NCBI GenBank assembly: GCA_903994525.1
Contig: CAJEXW010000010.1
Span: 1-64,000, forward strand
DNA: 64,000 nt
Source: an uncultured Chlorobiaceae bacterium
GTDB lineage: Bacteria; Bacteroidota; Chlorobiia; Chlorobiales; Chlorobiaceae
Direction of reading: 5' to 3'
Both the position numbers and the translations under genes were made by a program. The notes below the pieces were generated by a model, which made no database searches, had not been told where the DNA came from, and saw only the letters and a program-made list of their open reading frames with translations. Positions 16,325 to 24,035 of the stretch are shown here, one piece after another (the first letter of the stretch is position 1; every line of letters starts with the position of its first letter).

Positions 16325-18865
16325 ATGGAAGGAAATTTTTCAAACAGGGTACAGGATGTTATCCGTCTCAGCCGTGAGGAGGCGTTGCGGTTGGGTCATG
16401 ATTATATCGGTACGGAACACCTTCTCCTTGGTCTTATCAGAGAGGGTGAGGGTATTGGAGCCAGGATATTAAAGAATCTCAAGATAGATCTGTTTGGCCT
16501 GAAGTTGAAAATCGAGGAGAGCACGCATCCCCGGATTGGTGAATCCCAGATGGGGAATGTTCCTCTCACCAAACAGGCTGAGAAGGTGTTGAAGATTACC
16601 TATCTCGAAGCAAAGATATGCAAGTCGAATGTTATCGGTACGGAACACCTCCTGCTGTCGATTATGAAGGGGGATGACAATATTGCCGCCCAGATTCTGG
16701 AGCAGTTTGGCGTGACGTACGATCTGGTCAGGGATGAACTGATGAGTATTTCAAGCAGCAGGAGCGAAGCGGATGAGCCTCCGTTGGAGGGGGCCTATTC
16801 ATCAGGCGGCTCAGAGCGGCAGCCTAAAAAGCCTGATCCCAAAAAAGGGGAGAGAACAAAGACACCGGTGCTCGACAACTTTGGGCGTGATCTTACCCGT
16901 CTGGCTCTTGACGACAAGCTCGACCCGATCATCGGGCGTGAAAAGGAGATCGAGCGCGTCGCCCAGGTGTTGAGCCGTCGTAAAAAGAATAATCCGGTCT
17001 TGATTGGTGAGCCGGGTGTCGGCAAGACGGCCATTGCTGAAGGTCTTGCTCTCAAAATTGTGCAACGCAAGGTCTCCAGGGTGCTGTACGACAAGCGGGT
17101 CGTTGCCCTTGATTTGGCTGCTCTTGTGGCTGGCACCAAATATCGCGGTCAGTTTGAAGAGCGGATGAAGGCGTTGATGAATGAACTTGAGCGGTCTCGT
17201 GATGTGATTCTCTTTATTGATGAGCTGCATACTATTGTTGGTGCCGGAGGTGCATCAGGGTCACTTGACGCGAGCAATATCTTCAAGCCCGCACTTGCGC
17301 GTGGCGAACTTCAGTGCATCGGAGCCACCACGCTTGACGAGTATCGTCAGTTTATCGAAAAAGATGGTGCACTTGATCGCCGGTTCCAGAAGATCATGGT
17401 GGAGCCCACCTCGGTTGATGAGACGATTCAGATACTCAACAACATCAAGTCGAAGTATGAGGTGCATCATCATGTCAACTACTCGGAACTCTCCATTGAG
17501 AAGGCAGTCAAGCTTTCCGAGCGTTATATCACGGATCGCTTTTTGCCCGACAAGGCGATTGATGTTATGGATGAGGCCGGGGCGCGTGTTCATCTGAGCA
17601 ATATTCATGTGCCGCAGGAGATTCTTGAGCTTGAAAAATTGATCGAGGAGGTGAAGAGCGAGAAGAATCAGGTGGTGAAGATGCAGAATTTTGAGGAGGC
17701 GGCGAGGCTTCGTGACCGTGAGAAAAGTATGATAGAGGCGCTTGATCAGGCCAAGCAGGAGTGGGAAGAGAGAGCGGCTGAAAGTGTCTACGATGTCACT
17801 GAAGCTGATATCACCTCGGTGATTGCCATGATGACCGGTATTCCGGTTGCCAGGGTCGCACAGTCAGAGTCGAAACGGCTGCTCACGATGGAGGCTGATC
17901 TTACCAAAGAGGTGATTGGCCAGGATGAGGCGATCAAGAAGATTACCAAGGCGATACAGCGTACTCGTGCCGGTCTTAAAGATCCTTCGCGTCCGATTGG
18001 CTCGTTCATTTTTCTTGGTCCGACCGGAGTGGGCAAGACCGAGCTTGCCAAGGCGCTGACCCGATACATGTTTGATACAGAGGATGCTTTGATACGAGCC
18101 GACATGAGCGAATATATGGAGAAGTTCTCGGTCAGCCGCCTTGTTGGAGCACCTCCCGGATATGTTGGCTACGAAGAGGGCGGCCAGTTGACCGAAAAGG
18201 TTCGTCGTAAGCCCTATTCTGTGGTGCTTATTGACGAGATTGAGAAGGCGCACCCCGATGTTTTCAATATTCTCCTGCAGGTGCTGGACGAGGGCGTGCT
18301 GACTGACGGGATGGGGAGAAAGGTTGATTTCCGCAATACGGTGATCATCATGACCTCGAATATTGGTGCCAAGGATATCAAGAATTTCGGTGCTGGTTCA
18401 GGTATGGGATTTACTCCCGTTGATGACGCAGCCGGTAATTACAAGGCGATGAAGTCAACCATTGAGGATGCTCTCAAGCGAGTCTTCAATCCCGAGTTTC
18501 TCAACAGGATTGATGATATTGTTGTCTTCCATGCACTTGAAAAGCAGCATATTTTCAAGATTATCGACATTACCGCCGGCAAGCTCTTCAAGAGGCTGCA
18601 TGATATGGGTATTGAGGTGCAGATCGATGAAAACGCCAAGGAGTTTCTTGTTGACAAGGGTTACGACCAGAAATATGGAGCACGTCCGCTGAAAAGAGCA
18701 CTGCAAAAGTATGTGGAAGATCCGCTTGCCGAAGAGATGCTGAAAGGTCGTTTTTCTGAGGGAAGTGTCATCAGGATTATGTTTGATGAGGCGGAAAAAG
18801 AGCTTCGTTTTGTTGACGGGGTGGTGCCGGTTCCTGAAGGCGAAGGGCAGGCGCATAGCGAGTAA
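16325..18865 (+). CDS. clpC: ATP-dependent Clp protease ATP-binding subunit ClpC
   Basis: This 846-residue Hsp100 unfoldase feeds substrates to ClpP. Two Clp N-domain repeats (both with IGTEHLLL, residues 28-35 and 104-111) are followed by the first AAA+ module (Walker A GEPGVGKT near 228). A short middle domain with a UVR motif ([13 protein letters not shown]) comes next, then the second AAA+ module (Walker A GPTGVGKT near 570) and a C-terminal domain ending GEGQAHSE. It is full length and appears intact. A strong hairpin terminator follows. A diverged copy of its last 65 codons plus terminator lies 4.2 kb downstream (22827-23108). Confidence 0.97.
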   Translation: MEGNFSNRVQDVIRLSREEALRLGHDYIGTEHLLLGLIREGEGIGARILKNLKIDLFGLKLKIEESTHPRIGESQMGNVPLTKQAEKVLKITYLEAKICKSNVIGTEHLLLSIMKGDDNIAAQILEQFGVTYDLVRDELMSISSSRSEADEPPLEGAYSSGGSERQPKKPDPKKGERTKTPVLDNFGRDLTRLALDDKLDPIIGREKEIERVAQVLSRRKKNNPVLIGEPGVGKTAIAEGLALKIVQRKVSRVLYDKRVVALDLAALVAGTKYRGQFEERMKALMNELERSRDVILFIDELHTIVGAGGASGSLDASNIFKPALARGELQCIGATTLDEYRQFIEKDGALDRRFQKIMVEPTSVDETIQILNNIKSKYEVHHHVNYSELSIEKAVKLSERYITDRFLPDKAIDVMDEAGARVHLSNIHVPQEILELEKLIEEVKSEKNQVVKMQNFEEAARLRDREKSMIEALDQAKQEWEERAAESVYDVTEADITSVIAMMTGIPVARVAQSESKRLLTMEADLTKEVIGQDEAIKKITKAIQRTRAGLKDPSRPIGSFIFLGPTGVGKTELAKALTRYMFDTEDALIRADMSEYMEKFSVSRLVGAPPGYVGYEEGGQLTEKVRRKPYSVVLIDEIEKAHPDVFNILLQVLDEGVLTDGMGRKVDFRNTVIIMTSNIGAKDIKNFGAGSGMGFTPVDDAAGNYKAMKSTIEDALKRVFNPEFLNRIDDIVVFHALEKQHIFKIIDITAGKLFKRLHDMGIEVQIDENAKEFLVDKGYDQKYGARPLKRALQKYVEDPLAEEMLKGRFSEGSVIRIMFDEAEKELRFVDGVVPVPEGEGQAHSE

Positions 18866-18947
18866 ATCATCTCTTTCTTCCAGCCGATTTTATTTCCTTG
18901 ATTGGGAACACCACTGCTACACGGAGTGGTGTTCCCAATCAAGGAAA
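18664..18947 (+). repeat. Direct repeat clpC-3', copy 1 (functional clpC end plus terminator)
   Basis: The last 65 or so codons of clpC, its stop and its terminator hairpin recur at 22827-23108. The protein-level match is almost complete over [20 protein letters not shown] and beyond, while many third codon positions differ, so the copies are not a recent duplication. The repeats bracket a 3.9-kb block of toxin-antitoxin genes. Confidence 0.85.
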
Positions 18948-18961
18948 CCGGAGGCTTTTTT
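18893..18961 (+). terminator. Strong rho-independent terminator of clpC
   Basis: A perfect 23-base-pair inverted repeat (18893-18915 and 18925-18947) encloses a 9-base loop and is followed within a few bases by a T-run at 18955-18961. It lies 28 bases after the clpC stop. A degenerate version of the same hairpin follows the displaced clpC fragment at 23070-23100. Confidence 0.9.
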
Positions 18962-19008
18962 TGCTGGCAATCTGCCACGCAAGCAATTGCGCATGGTGCA
19001 AGCATGGA

Positions 19009-19085
19009 TTGAATGAAGGCAAAGCATTTTACGATCTTCAGGCAACAGGTATTGGTGATTATTTTTGGGATTGTTTGATTTCAGG
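19009..19085 (+). pseudogene. Internal fragment of a RelE/ParE-family toxin gene
   Basis: This 77-base stretch is nearly identical by eye to 20610-20685, an internal part of the intact toxin gene at 20565. It encodes the same LNEGKAFYDLQATGIGDYFW segment. There is no start codon context, no toxin C-terminus and no antitoxin, so it is a relic. It immediately precedes the PIN toxin gene. Confidence 0.85.
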
Positions 19086-19090
19086 GAATT

Positions 19091-19573
19091 ATGAAACGTA
19101 AGGTCTACATTGAAACATCCGTTATCAGCTACCTGACGGCTCGGCCCAGCAAGACCATTCTCGGAGCGGCTCACCAACAAATTACATTAGCCTGGTGGGA
19201 AACCCGCAGCCAGTACGACCTGGTTGTTTCTGAGTCGGTTTTACGTGAGTGCGGTGCTGGTGACCCAGATGCTGCAAAAAAGCGCCTGACTGTGTTGAAT
19301 GATGTGCCCTTGATCTTGATAACCGAACAAGCACTCGATATTGCCAACTCGCTGGTAGCGAAGGGGATTATTCCAGCCAAGGCGGCTGAAGATGCGCTCC
19401 ACATTGCCATTGCCACAGTCAATGGAGTTGATTATCTTCTGACGTGGAACTGTAGGCACATTGCAAACCCCGAGATACAAAGAGGTATCGCTGCTCACCT
19501 CGATGATATTGGTTTGTCGCTGCCGTTCATTTGCACCCCCGAAGAACTGCTTGGAGACGAACATGTTGAATGA
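19091..19573 (+). CDS. PIN-domain (VapC-like) toxin
   Basis: This 160-residue protein has a PIN-domain layout: N-terminal VYIETSVISYLTARPS (with Glu at the first acidic position), central VVSESVLREC, then DALHIAIATVNGVDYLLTWNCRHIAN carrying the later acidic and Asn residues. PIN toxins are Mg-dependent ribonucleases. The start ATG falls just after the toxin relic and overlaps its edge. The gene for its presumed partner begins 11 bases before this stop, giving toxin-first order. This toxin-partner pair is a common bacterial module (family knowledge); activity is inferred. Confidence 0.85.
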   Translation: MKRKVYIETSVISYLTARPSKTILGAAHQQITLAWWETRSQYDLVVSESVLRECGAGDPDAAKKRLTVLNDVPLILITEQALDIANSLVAKGIIPAKAAEDALHIAIATVNGVDYLLTWNCRHIANPEIQRGIAAHLDDIGLSLPFICTPEELLGDEHVE

Positions 19574-19766
19574 CGAAATCGTAGATGAAGTAAGAGCTAT
19601 TCGTGATGCCCATGCAGCCAAATTTGGCTATGACTTGCAGGCTATCTATGCTGATTTGAAAAAGTCAGAAGCTGAACATATTGCCGCCGGTCATCCATTT
19701 ATTCCTGCGCCTGAGTGCCCGGTGCCTGACACGGCATTGCAGTGGACTCGCTTCGCTCACCGCTGA
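19563..19766 (+). CDS. Putative antitoxin partner of the PIN toxin
   Basis: The 67-residue product begins MLNDEIVDEVRAIRDAHAAKFGYDLQAIYADLK, a pattern I associate with small proteins encoded directly after this type of PIN toxin. It overlaps the toxin gene by 11 nt. Its last dozen codons run into the attC-like element at 19724-19780 and probably contribute nothing conserved. Antitoxin function is inferred from position and size only. Confidence 0.65.
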   Translation: MLNDEIVDEVRAIRDAHAAKFGYDLQAIYADLKKSEAEHIAAGHPFIPAPECPVPDTALQWTRFAHR

Positions 19767-19780
19767 ATTCAGACGTTCGC
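19724..19780 (+). other. attC-like integron recombination site A (candidate)
   Basis: The left part reads GCCTGACACGGCATTGCAG and the right part CCGCTGAATTCAGACGTTCG. The two arms are partly complementary, with unpaired single bases, the architecture of attC sites. The right arm resembles common attC ends of the form CCGCTTAATTCAAACGTTAG. Neither core box matches RYYYAAC or GTTRRRY exactly, so this copy may be degenerate. It lies at the 3' end of the PIN/antitoxin pair, where a cassette's attC belongs. Confidence 0.5.
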
Positions 19781-19790
19781 AAGTACATCT

Positions 19791-19993
19791 ATGGAATTTG
19801 CAGCACTCAAGCCAAGAGCCGAACACACAATTGTATCTCTTGGGGATGTTAAGTCTGTTGGTGAACGGATGGCCCCGATTATCGGGTTTATTTCATACAG
19901 CATGAACAATCAGTGATAATCCTGTTGGCTGGTGGCGATAAATGTACGCAAGCCAGAGAAATAAAAACTGCGCTTCACTGGGCACAAAATTAA
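19791..19993 (+). pseudogene. Remnant of a RelE/HigB-type (addiction module killer) toxin gene
   Basis: From the ATG at 19791 one frame encodes MEFAALKPRAEHTIVSLGDV and KSVGERM. A second frame then encodes DGPDYRVYFIQHEQSVIILL and AGGDKCTQAREIKTALHWAQ before TAA at 19991. Joined, they resemble the toxin family with GDVKSVGEGVSELRI...GPGYRVYF...LLCGGDK; the frame change and missing segment indicate a small deletion. It begins 11 bases after attC-like site A. Confidence 0.75.
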
Positions 19994-19994
19994 T

Positions 19995-20255
19995 ATGTTA
20001 GCAAAGCTTACTCTTACTATTGATGATGAAGTCATTTCAAGAGCCAAGATTTATGCTCAGCGGCAACAAAGAAGTGTATCTAAAATTGTTGAAGAGTATT
20101 TGAAGAATATTTCCGACATCAATAGAACGGAAATTTCAACTTTTCGGTTGGATCCAATAATTACTAATCGAATCACAGGAATGTCCAAAGAGAATTACTC
20201 TGGAGAATCGTATAAAGAAATATTAAGCGCTGCACTCATGGAAAAGTTACAATGA
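19995..20255 (+). CDS. DUF6364-like antitoxin (orphan)
   Basis: The 86-residue protein starts MLAKLTLTIDDEVISRAKIY, an N-terminal strand-helix-helix of the ribbon-helix-helix kind typical of DUF6364/VapB-like antitoxins, and has a variable C-terminal half. Relatives usually precede a PIN toxin. Here only a 38-codon frame overlaps its stop as ATGA (from 20252), and it is not PIN-like, so the partner seems to have been replaced or lost. It starts one base after the toxin relic ends. Confidence 0.65.
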   Translation: MLAKLTLTIDDEVISRAKIYAQRQQRSVSKIVEEYLKNISDINRTEISTFRLDPIITNRITGMSKENYSGESYKEILSAALMEKLQ

Positions 20256-20361
20256 TTAGTAATGTCTCCAATGATTCTGAGTTAGTGCTATGCACTTCTA
20301 TCTGCTGCAAATGCAGCGGCAAAATTATATCTTGCTGGAAATTGATAAAAGGAGGAACCGG

Positions 20362-20568
20362 ATGAACATTACTGAATTGAGAAAAATGAGCACTTCGGAA
20401 CGATTGCAAGCTATGGAGGTGCTTTGGGATAGCCTTGTATATGAAAATGATGCAGTCGAAACTCCTGAGTGGCATGAGAAAGTACTTCAGGAAAGAAAAG
20501 AAAAAATTGCAAGTGGGTGCGCGACATTCATCACACTCGCTGATCTCAAAAAGAGTCGCCTCCAATGA
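20362..20568 (+). CDS. Addiction-module antitoxin (TIGR02574-type)
   Basis: The 68-residue product MNITELRKMSTSERLQAMEV... has the short N-terminal helical pattern (LQAMEVLWDSL) of RelE/ParE-partner antitoxins. The frame is longer upstream, but the ATG at 20362 has GGAGG at 20352-20356 and fits the family. Its stop overlaps the toxin's start (ATGA at 20565), the usual arrangement for the pair. It would neutralise the toxin and, with it, repress the operon. Confidence 0.82.
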   Translation: MNITELRKMSTSERLQAMEVLWDSLVYENDAVETPEWHEKVLQERKEKIASGCATFITLADLKKSRLQ

Positions 20569-20873
20569 GAATAAATGATGTTTTCATATTGGATGAAGCG
20601 GTTGACGATTTGAATGAAGGTAAAGCATTTTACGATCTTCAGGCAACAGGTATTGGTGATTATTTCTGGGATTGTTTGATTTCAGATATCGAATCCCTCA
20701 TAATATATGCTGGCGTTCACAGTAAAAAGCTCGGTCTGTTTCAAATGTTCGCCAAGCGATTTCCTTATACCATCTACTACGAACTCGTTGAAAACATGGC
20801 GTATGTTGTTGCTGTTCTGCCGATGCGCAGAAATCCCTCATGGATTATGAGTAAAATCAGGGAAAGGCGCTAA
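20565..20873 (+). CDS. RelE/ParE-family toxin
   Basis: This 102-residue protein shows the family's helical N-terminus (LDEAVDDLNEGKAFYDLQ) and a strand-rich C-terminus with RFPYTIYYELVENMAYVVAVLPMRRNPSW. Members either cleave mRNA at the ribosome or poison gyrase; the sequence does not decide which. It is coupled to the antitoxin by a 4-nt overlap. A 77-base piece of this gene is repeated at 19009-19085. Confidence 0.85.
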   Translation: MRINDVFILDEAVDDLNEGKAFYDLQATGIGDYFWDCLISDIESLIIYAGVHSKKLGLFQMFAKRFPYTIYYELVENMAYVVAVLPMRRNPSWIMSKIRERR

Positions 20874-20894
20874 CAAGCTGGTCAGCCAGTTTAC

Positions 20895-21925
20895 TAACCG
20901 TACCACAGGTTGATGCGGAAAATACAGGGAAAATAAAGTTGATGGCTTGCCGTAAAAGAATCGAATTATCTTTGTAAGCATGATCTGGGAAGAATTAGAG
21001 CTATTAAAAAAGCAATATCTTGAAATGGGATTATTGGAGGCCATTGATTATGAAAAGTTTTCAATGATCTCGATTGTGTATCATTCCACCAAAATTGAAG
21101 GCTGTTCGTTAACTGAGAACGATACGAAAGTATTGCTGGAGAATGGTGTTACTTCAAAAGGAAAACCATTGACTGACCATATCATGGTTAAAGACCATTA
21201 TGCAGCATTTATGTTTCTTAAAGAGATTGCAAAGCAGAAACAAAAGATAAGTATTGATTTAATCCAACAAGTTGCCGGGCTTGTTATGAAACATACTGGT
21301 GGAGTGGTCAACACAATGTCAGGGACTTATGATACTTCATTGGGAGATTTACGAAAGGCTCAAGTCTATGTGGACAGAAAATATTTTCCTGATTTTTCCA
21401 AGGTAGAGGCCTTGTTGATTACACTGATTGATCATGTTAACCAAAGACTCGATAACGTTTCTGATAATGAGATTTTAAAACTCTCTGCTGATCTCCATTA
21501 CAACCTTGTGAATATTCATCCTTTTGGGGACGGGAATGGGCGGACGTCACGATTAATGATGAATTACATCCAAAGGTATCATCAAGAACCTTTCATCAAA
21601 ATATTTACCGAGGATAGAGCTGACTATATTGAGGCCTTGAATAAAACCGAAGAGCTTGAGGATATTTCCATATTCAGGGATTTTATTTGTCGTCAACAGA
21701 TTAAATTTTACAAGGCTGAGATAACAAAGTTTGAGCGAAAAGATAAAGGGTTCTCTTTGCTGTTTTAGGCATTAAGGGAGGTATTAAGGGGCACCATGCC
21801 AATTATTTGACGTTTTTTATGATTTATCCATGTATATTGAATACGAAAATTTCAAATTGCATGGATCATGAGCCTTCTTTATCTCGATCGCAAAATAGCC
21901 GCAGATGTCCGGCTTGGGCTGAAAA
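20895..21925 (+). repeat. Long direct repeat, copy 1 (fic plus start of a DUF4143 ATPase gene)
   Basis: This roughly 1-kb segment recurs at 25269-26288 at a constant offset of 4374 bases through the fic gene (then 4363 after an indel region). By eye only scattered substitutions separate the two copies across fic; the 3' flank is more diverged. Copy 1 ends 19 codons into the ATPase gene, where copy 2 continues into an intact one. Copy 2 is therefore the more complete locus, and copy 1 keeps the intact fic. Confidence 0.92.
20980..21768 (+). CDS. Fic-domain protein (predicted AMP transferase), intact copy
   Basis: The 262-residue protein carries the complete Fic motif HPFGDGNGRTSR at residues 180-191, with catalytic His180. 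An N-terminal inhibitory helix motif STKIEG (residues 36-41; S/T-x3-E-G) marks class-II, self-inhibited Fic proteins. Such enzymes usually transfer AMP from ATP to a hydroxyl on a target protein; the target is unknown. No separate FicA antitoxin is needed in this class. The gene lies within the long direct repeat; the second copy at 25354 has a premature stop. Confidence 0.92.
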   Translation: MIWEELELLKKQYLEMGLLEAIDYEKFSMISIVYHSTKIEGCSLTENDTKVLLENGVTSKGKPLTDHIMVKDHYAAFMFLKEIAKQKQKISIDLIQQVAGLVMKHTGGVVNTMSGTYDTSLGDLRKAQVYVDRKYFPDFSKVEALLITLIDHVNQRLDNVSDNEILKLSADLHYNLVNIHPFGDGNGRTSRLMMNYIQRYHQEPFIKIFTEDRADYIEALNKTEELEDISIFRDFICRQQIKFYKAEITKFERKDKGFSLLF

Positions 21926-22065
21926 GTTCGGGCTTGATGATCCTGATCAACTTCATTCCCTTAATTGTACCTTTGATTGCACTTGTTATCCATGGCTTTG
22001 TCAAATGTGATCGGAAAAGGGAAATAACCGCACAATCCCCGTTAACCTATGCGTTTTTAAGTTAA
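21868..22065 (+). pseudogene. Truncated start of a DUF4143-type ATPase gene
   Basis: The first 19 codons (MSLLYLDRKIAADVRLGLK) match the start of the intact ATPase at 26231 (MSVLYLDRTIAEDVWLGLK). After about 21925 the similarity ends abruptly, and the remaining frame encodes an unrelated hydrophobic tail with no P-loop. It marks the right-hand end of the long repeat, copy 1. The rest of the interval to 22090 holds nothing recognisable. Confidence 0.8.
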
Positions 22066-22089
22066 CCCGCAGTATATTATATGAAACCC

Positions 22090-22170
22090 GGAGGAATCCA
22101 ATGGTAACTATGCAGATGACAGAGAAAATTTATGAGCAGGCTTTGGATCTGCCAACAGGTGACCGGTTGA
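22090..22170 (+). repeat. Direct repeat of the antitoxin 5' end, copy 1
   Basis: The ribosome-binding site and first 23 codons of the antitoxin gene at 22101 recur at 25188-25267. Copy 2 lacks one G within the codon-7 region (acagag becomes acaga), which shifts the frame, and it then joins directly to the long fic repeat. Confidence 0.85.
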
Positions 22171-22340
22171 TTTTAATTGATAAACTTCTTCACAGTACTA
22201 ACCTGCCGACTCAATTTGAGGTTGATAAGCTTTGGGCTGAAGAAGTTGAACGGAGAAGCAAGGAAATCGAATCTGGCAAGGCTAGGCTGATTCCAGGCGA
22301 GGAGGTGTTTGAAAAGATAAAGAAAAGGTTTGGTAAATGA
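22101..22340 (+). CDS. Addiction-module antitoxin (TIGR02574-type)
   Basis: This 79-residue protein (MVTMQMTEKIYEQALDLPTG...) has the family core LPTGDRLILIDKLLHS and a charged C-terminal half that would wrap the toxin. GGAGG at 22090-22094 decides the start. The stop overlaps the start of the RelE/ParE toxin at 22337 (ATGA). It is a second, distinct pair of the same general type as 20362/20565. Confidence 0.85.
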   Translation: MVTMQMTEKIYEQALDLPTGDRLILIDKLLHSTNLPTQFEVDKLWAEEVERRSKEIESGKARLIPGEEVFEKIKKRFGK

Positions 22341-22627
22341 ATTTCAGCTTTCATGAGCTCGCCGAAGATGAGCTGATATCAACGATCGAATATTACGAAG
22401 ATTGCCAAACCGGACTTGGCCTTTGTTTTTCCGAGGAAATATATGCCACAATTGAACGGATTTGCCGTTTCCCATTAGCGTGGGAACTGATCGATTCCCA
22501 TACCAGACGTTGCCTGTCACATCGCTTTCCATACGCTGTTCTATACCGTATGGTAGAAAATGAGATTCGAATTATGGCTGTTATGAATCTCCACAGAAAA
22601 CCTTGTTACTGGAAAACTCGGAAATAG
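22337..22627 (+). CDS. RelE/ParE-family toxin
   Basis: The 96-residue product has the family pattern: MNFSFHELAEDELISTIEYYE at the start, then RFPYAVLYRMVENEIRIMAVMNLHRKPCYW at the end, where the conserved R and the terminal H-R-K-P-x-Y-W stretch are typical. It is translationally coupled to the antitoxin. After its stop there are about 120 bases without a gene before a terminator-like hairpin. Confidence 0.88.
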   Translation: MNFSFHELAEDELISTIEYYEDCQTGLGLCFSEEIYATIERICRFPLAWELIDSHTRRCLSHRFPYAVLYRMVENEIRIMAVMNLHRKPCYWKTRK

Positions 22628-22751
22628 ATGCGCAGAACCCCATAAATCTCTTCGGCAGCGAACCAAGGGCTACGTTCTGGCTGATTTTTTCGTTTATTTT
22701 CTTGTACAATAAGTTTTGTGATTTATTGGAATAATTTATAAGCCTCGTTAT

Positions 22752-22774
22752 GCAGAAAGGAGTTTCTGCTTTTT
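22752..22774 (+). terminator. Hairpin with T-run (terminator-like), repeat module copy 1
   Basis: GCAGAAA and TTTCTGC (22752-22758 and 22763-22769) form a perfect 7-bp stem with a 4-base loop followed by five T. The hairpin and about 30 bases after it (GAATTAGGCAGATC...) recur in degenerate form at 23568-23627. It probably terminates the toxin-antitoxin transcript. Confidence 0.6.
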
Positions 22775-22808
22775 GCGGAATTAGGCAGATCCGTCTAAAC
22801 AATGTTGG
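22753..22808 (+). repeat. Short repeat module, copy 1
   Basis: About 56 bases (hairpin, T-run, then GAATTAGGCAGATCCGTCTA and AACAATGTT) resemble 23570-23627 (GAATTAGGTAGATCAGTCTA and TAACATTGTT). One copy directly precedes the clpC fragment and the other directly precedes the small secreted protein gene. The function of the conserved tail is unknown. Confidence 0.65.
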
Positions 22809-22826
22809 GTCGACGAAGGAGACCAT

Positions 22827-23029
22827 CGACCAGAAATATGGCGCTCGTCCGCTGAAAAGGGCGCTCCAGAAGTATGTGGAAGATCCCCTTGCCGAAGAGA
22901 TGCTGAAAGGGCGTTTTTCAGAAGGCAGTATCATCAGGATTGCTTTTGATGATGCCGAGAATGAACTCCGTTTTGTTGATGGGGTAGCTCCCGTTCCTGA
23001 AGGCGAAGGACAGGTTGCACATCGAGTAA
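22827..23029 (+). pseudogene. clpC: Displaced, diverged 3' fragment of clpC
   Basis: The frame encodes [20 protein letters not shown] followed by [20 protein letters not shown] and [13 protein letters not shown], matching the end of the intact ClpC, then gains one base before the stop and reads on. Many synonymous differences from 18664-18865 show that it is not a fresh copy. There is no AAA+ module, so it cannot work as a Clp protein. It is followed by a weakened version of the clpC terminator. It may be the clpC end of another strain brought in with the island. Confidence 0.9.
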
Positions 23030-23069
23030 ATCTATTCTTTATTTCATGCCTGTTTTATTGCCTTGCTTG

Positions 23070-23100
23070 GGAACGCCACTACTTCACGGAGTGGTGTTCC
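23070..23100 (+). terminator. Degenerate copy of the clpC terminator hairpin
   Basis: GGAACGCCACT and AGTGGTGTTCC form an 11-bp stem with one mismatched or wobble position and a 9-base loop, corresponding to the core of the hairpin at 18893-18947. The outer stem arms are lost and no clear T-run follows, so activity is doubtful. Confidence 0.55.
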
Positions 23101-23202
23101 TCGAGGAAAGCTGAAGCGGTTATATGTTGATCTGTAGGAGAACCTGAAATAAGACGTAACTGGATAGGAACCATATCAAATTACACCACGGTGAGGTCTT
23201 GT

Positions 23203-23466
23203 ATGTATTGGGATGCAAAAGTTGTCAAGCCGTTATCCGATTACCGCATTTATATTGAAATTGAAGATGGTCGTCAGGGTGTCTTTGATATGAAGCCTTA
23301 CCTTGATCGCGGTCTCTTCCGGGAACTTGCAGGTGAGCATTATTTCAATCAGGTAGGTATTCTTTTTGGGGCTGTTACCTGGCCGCACCAACAAGATATT
23401 GCGCCAGAGACTCTCATTGAAGGTATGGCACCGCTTGAAACCATGCCTGATGCCCGTATAGACTGA
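23203..23466 (+). CDS. DUF2442-family small protein (copy 1)
   Basis: The 87-residue protein (MYWDAKVVKPLSDYRIYIEI...) has the DUF2442 layout: a strand-rich start, DGRQGVFDMKPYLDRGLF, and the TWPHQQDIAPETL motif. The family often accompanies DUF4160 proteins in toxin-antitoxin-like pairs; no DUF4160 gene is next to this copy. A GTG at 23191 would add four residues, but GGTGAGG six bases ahead of the ATG at 23203 decides the start. Confidence 0.82.
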   Translation: MYWDAKVVKPLSDYRIYIEIEDGRQGVFDMKPYLDRGLFRELAGEHYFNQVGILFGAVTWPHQQDIAPETLIEGMAPLETMPDARID

Positions 23467-23567
23467 TCTGTATAAACCGACAGGTTTACATATTTGTTAA
23501 TGCTATTAACTCATTTATAGATAATTAATTGGCTGGTCTGTGATTAGGGGTTATGAAGTTGTCTTAG

Positions 23568-23627
23568 GCAGACAGAAGCTTTCTGCTTTTTCTGAATTAG
23601 GTAGATCAGTCTATAACATTGTTAGGA
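23568..23627 (+). repeat. Short repeat module, copy 2
   Basis: A GCAGA...TCTGC hairpin with a following T-run and a tail GAATTAGGTAGATCAGTCTA resembles 22752-22808. The tail ends in TATAACATTGTTAGGAG. This supplies the ribosome-binding site of the next gene and contains GTTAGGA at 23621, similar to an attC R'' core box. Confidence 0.6.
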
Positions 23628-23633
23628 GTTAAA

Positions 23634-24029
23634 GTGCACAGAATAAAAAAAGGGACTACATGGCTGCTGGTAATACTGGCATTTGTTTGCTCTTTTGTTT
23701 TTTCACTTCCGGCCAATGCAGAGAAGGGACTCAATGTCGCGGTTATTGCTCACAGTATTTCGACCCGTATGGAAGCACGACAGGTTTTGATGCGAAAAGG
23801 CTGGACTGAAACAACAAACTTACGACAGGCAGACGGAATACTTGTGGTTTGCCGTAGCGGTCTTAATTGGCCACTAAATAGCTCATACCCCAGCATAAAA
23901 GAACTGGATGACGATGCAGATTCTCAACTAAATATTAGTGGCTCGAATTTTCATATATATGTATATCGGATCAATGATGATTTGAGCGTTGATGAGGATA
24001 AGCATATTCACTATCCTGCAAATGACTAG
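23634..24029 (+). CDS. Small secreted protein of unknown function
   Basis: The 131-residue precursor has a clean signal peptide: VHRIKKG, a hydrophobic core WLLVILAFVCSFVF, and cleavage after PANA. The mature part of about 100 residues has no family I recognise. AGGAG at 23624-23628, five bases upstream, supports the GTG at 23634; the frame can be extended to a TTG at 23619 but that is unlikely. The stop lies 6 bases before attC-like site B, as expected for a single-gene integron cassette. Confidence 0.7.
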   Translation: MHRIKKGTTWLLVILAFVCSFVFSLPANAEKGLNVAVIAHSISTRMEARQVLMRKGWTETTNLRQADGILVVCRSGLNWPLNSSYPSIKELDDDADSQLNISGSNFHIYVYRINDDLSVDEDKHIHYPAND

Positions 24030-24035
24030 AAATAC

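Larger units (their letters stand above)
22827..23108 (+). repeat. Direct repeat clpC-3', copy 2
   Basis: This is the second copy of the segment at 18664-18947, including the region after the stop codon and the terminator hairpin. Together the two copies flank the block 18948-22826. Confidence 0.85.

Noticed and set aside
20866-20905. Possible fourth attC-like start, GCGCTAACAAGCTGG, after the RelE/ParE toxin gene
   Set aside because: Only the left side resembles an attC; the long fic repeat begins within 30 bases and no right arm exists. Too little to call.
22030-22075. Two GTTAAC sites around GTTAACC...AAGTTAACCC, considered as a recombination site
   Set aside because: No paired arms or core boxes of the right spacing were found; common AT-rich palindromes suffice as an explanation.
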